Shown here: positions 63,613 through 64,000 of the stretch, in pieces
Layout of the letters: every line of letters begins with the position of its first letter
Position numbering within the stretch: position 1 is the first letter of the stretch
Program-made: the position numbers and the translations under genes
Notes under the pieces: model-generated
Told to the model about the DNA's origin: nothing
The model's input: the letters and a program-made list of their open reading frames with translations, nothing else
The model's database searches: none
Origin: Bowdeniella nasicola
GTDB lineage: Bacteria; Actinomycetota; Actinomycetes; Actinomycetales; Actinomycetaceae
Direction of reading: 5' to 3'
Length of the DNA stretch: 64,000 bases
Assembly (NCBI RefSeq): GCF_900107735.1
Contig: NZ_FNQV01000004.1
Span: 147,627-211,626, forward strand

Positions 63613-63905
63613 GATATTCCTCCGATCGATATTTATTTGGGTTGCTTTCGTATCGACCGGTAACCTGGACAAGACAGTAAAGAGAAAAGGTGTTCAGGCC
63701 CTTCTTGAGTCACATGGTCACGGCGAGGCGAAAGCCTCGCCGTGAGTGTTCTCGAATGGTCGACAGGTCCGAGGAAAGACACGCTGGTCGATCAGAATGT
63801 GAGTCAGAACCTTTCGGAAGCACTCACGGCACCTGACCGGCTGTTCTGGGTCGATCGCTGTGTGGGTCAAACCATTCAAGAAGACCAGGCACCTCTATTC
63901 TTACT
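63613..63905 (-). ncRNA. Candidate bridge RNA region of the IS110 element
   Basis: The 293 bases between the element tip and the transposase start carry no convincing gene but strong symmetry. GCCGTGAGTG (63739-63748) pairs with CACTCACGGC (63821-63830) around a 72-base loop holding TCGGAA (63814-63819), identical to the insertion flank at 63907-63912. TCTTG (63703-63707) pairs with CAAGA (63670-63674) around a loop that holds GCCCTTCT (63698-63705), identical to the other IS end at 62526-62533, and AGTAA (63676-63680), complementary to the near tip TTACT (63901-63905). These match the target- and donor-binding loops of IS110 bridge RNAs. Confidence 0.6.
63718..63745. repeat. Perfect 12-base hairpin with GAAA/TTTC loop in the IS110 end
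   Basis: TCACGGCGAGGC (63718-63729), four-base loop, GCCTCGCCGTGA (63734-63745). It lies between the two guide-like loops in the transposase-upstream end. No U-tract follows on either strand, so it is not a simple terminator. It competes with the longer-range pairing of 63739-63748, so only one of the two can form at a time. Confidence 0.85.
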
Positions 63906-64000
63906 GTCGGAATGCACGATGACGCCTGTCGGGTAGCCGCGCTGCATCAGCGCGTTCTCGAGCGCCCTCACTGCAAGTGACGCTTTCATGCGCTTATCGA
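63906..64000 (-). pseudogene. IS3 OrfB of element B, middle part
   Basis: From the window edge, the minus strand reads KRMKASLAVRALENALMQRG and YPTGVIVHSD, the integrase core up to the second catalytic Asp, then stops being homologous exactly at the IS110 junction. The N-terminal part of this OrfB is outside the window. Confidence 0.88.

Larger units (their letters stand above)
62523..63905 (-). mobile_element. Complete IS110-family insertion sequence
   Basis: A 1383-base element (ends certain to about two bases) placed precisely within orfB of IS element B: on the minus strand, the host reads CATTCCGAC up to 63906 and resumes CGCGGAGG at 62522, giving the intact HSDRGGQF motif when the element is removed. 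There is no target duplication and no long terminal inverted repeat, as expected for IS110. The non-coding end upstream of the transposase is 293 bases, the other end only 16 bases, the IS110-group (not IS1111) layout. Confidence 0.85.
62199..64000 (-). mobile_element. IS3-family element B, inverted inside element A and itself interrupted
   Basis: Element B lies on the minus strand. Its right tip is at 62199 and its orfB 3' end at 62223-62522; the preceding part of the same orfB resumes at 63906 and runs out of the window. Between them sits the IS110-family element. The matching terminal repeat shows that A and B are the same type of IS. The left tip lies beyond 64000. Confidence 0.75.

Noticed and set aside
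63742..63936. A 64-residue + strand protein in the IS110 long end
   Set aside because: It spans the element tip and the IS3 flank, has no ribosome site, and overlaps the structured region interpreted as bridge RNA.

Overview
The window is high-GC DNA with dense, often overlapping genes, frequent GTG starts and ATGA/GTGA stop-start overlaps. Gene content points to a high-GC Gram-positive (Actinomycetota), most like a facultatively anaerobic member of the Actinomycetaceae: class Ib ribonucleotide reductase, a CstA/small-CC-protein/ArsA cluster, DUF3152, DUF4126 and DUF1206 proteins, a ModB-ModC fusion, a Tat-exported DmsABC reductase and dnaB next to a MATE transporter. The family placement is an inference from gene content. 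I found no rRNA or tRNA genes.

Layout. 0-5.6 kb: DsbA-like thiol oxidoreductase, an ABC exporter pair, small membrane proteins and a regulator with an internal stop. 5.6-16.7 kb: a coupled PfkB kinase/NhaC antiporter pair, then a molybdenum block (ModB-ModC fusion, ModA, DmsC-DmsB-DmsA). 17-24.8 kb: a lone HsdR-N-like nuclease, a broken lipoprotein, transhydrogenase PntA1-PntA2-PntB, a YeiH-type exporter with a divergent LysR regulator, and a truncated serine permease. 25-30 kb: phosphoribosyltransferase, CstA and partners, a low-molecular-weight phosphatase, and the remains of two ABC transporter genes fused tail to tail. 30-40 kb: thioesterase, a paralogous pair of unknown genes (one frameshifted), a frameshifted polysaccharide deacetylase, GH15-like enzyme, NrdF, sirtuin, DUF3152, peptidase. 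40-53 kb: ferritin, a large membrane protein, a Mop-like molybdate-binding protein, DJ-1/PfpI protein, DnaB with a cluster of DnaA-box-like sites upstream, MATE, HIT, thioredoxin, two MFS carriers, an exonuclease-BRCT protein and inositol monophosphatase. 53-61 kb: a lower-GC PIN/ImmA-IrrE toxin-antitoxin pair, a Mn/Zn ABC importer operon, EamA, ArfB and an IclR regulator. 61.2-64 kb: a type I-E CRISPR array without cas genes, cut by a stack of nested insertion sequences.

Two themes stand out. First, decay: at least nine chromosomal genes are broken by single-base changes, deletions or truncation (HTH regulator, lipoprotein, small membrane protein, serine permease, ABC exporter, LolD-like ATPase, a paralog of unknown function, polysaccharide deacetylase, TetR, MFS). 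Several lesions are one-base indels, two of them in homopolymers, so read-level checking matters. Second, the right end: an IS3-type element sits inside a CRISPR spacer, a second IS3-type element in the opposite orientation sits inside its orfB, and a complete IS110-family element sits inside the DDE core of the second. The IS110 element has a 293-base non-coding end upstream of its transposase, with inverted repeats and short matches to its own ends and to its insertion site, as expected for a bridge RNA. That is the most interesting system here.
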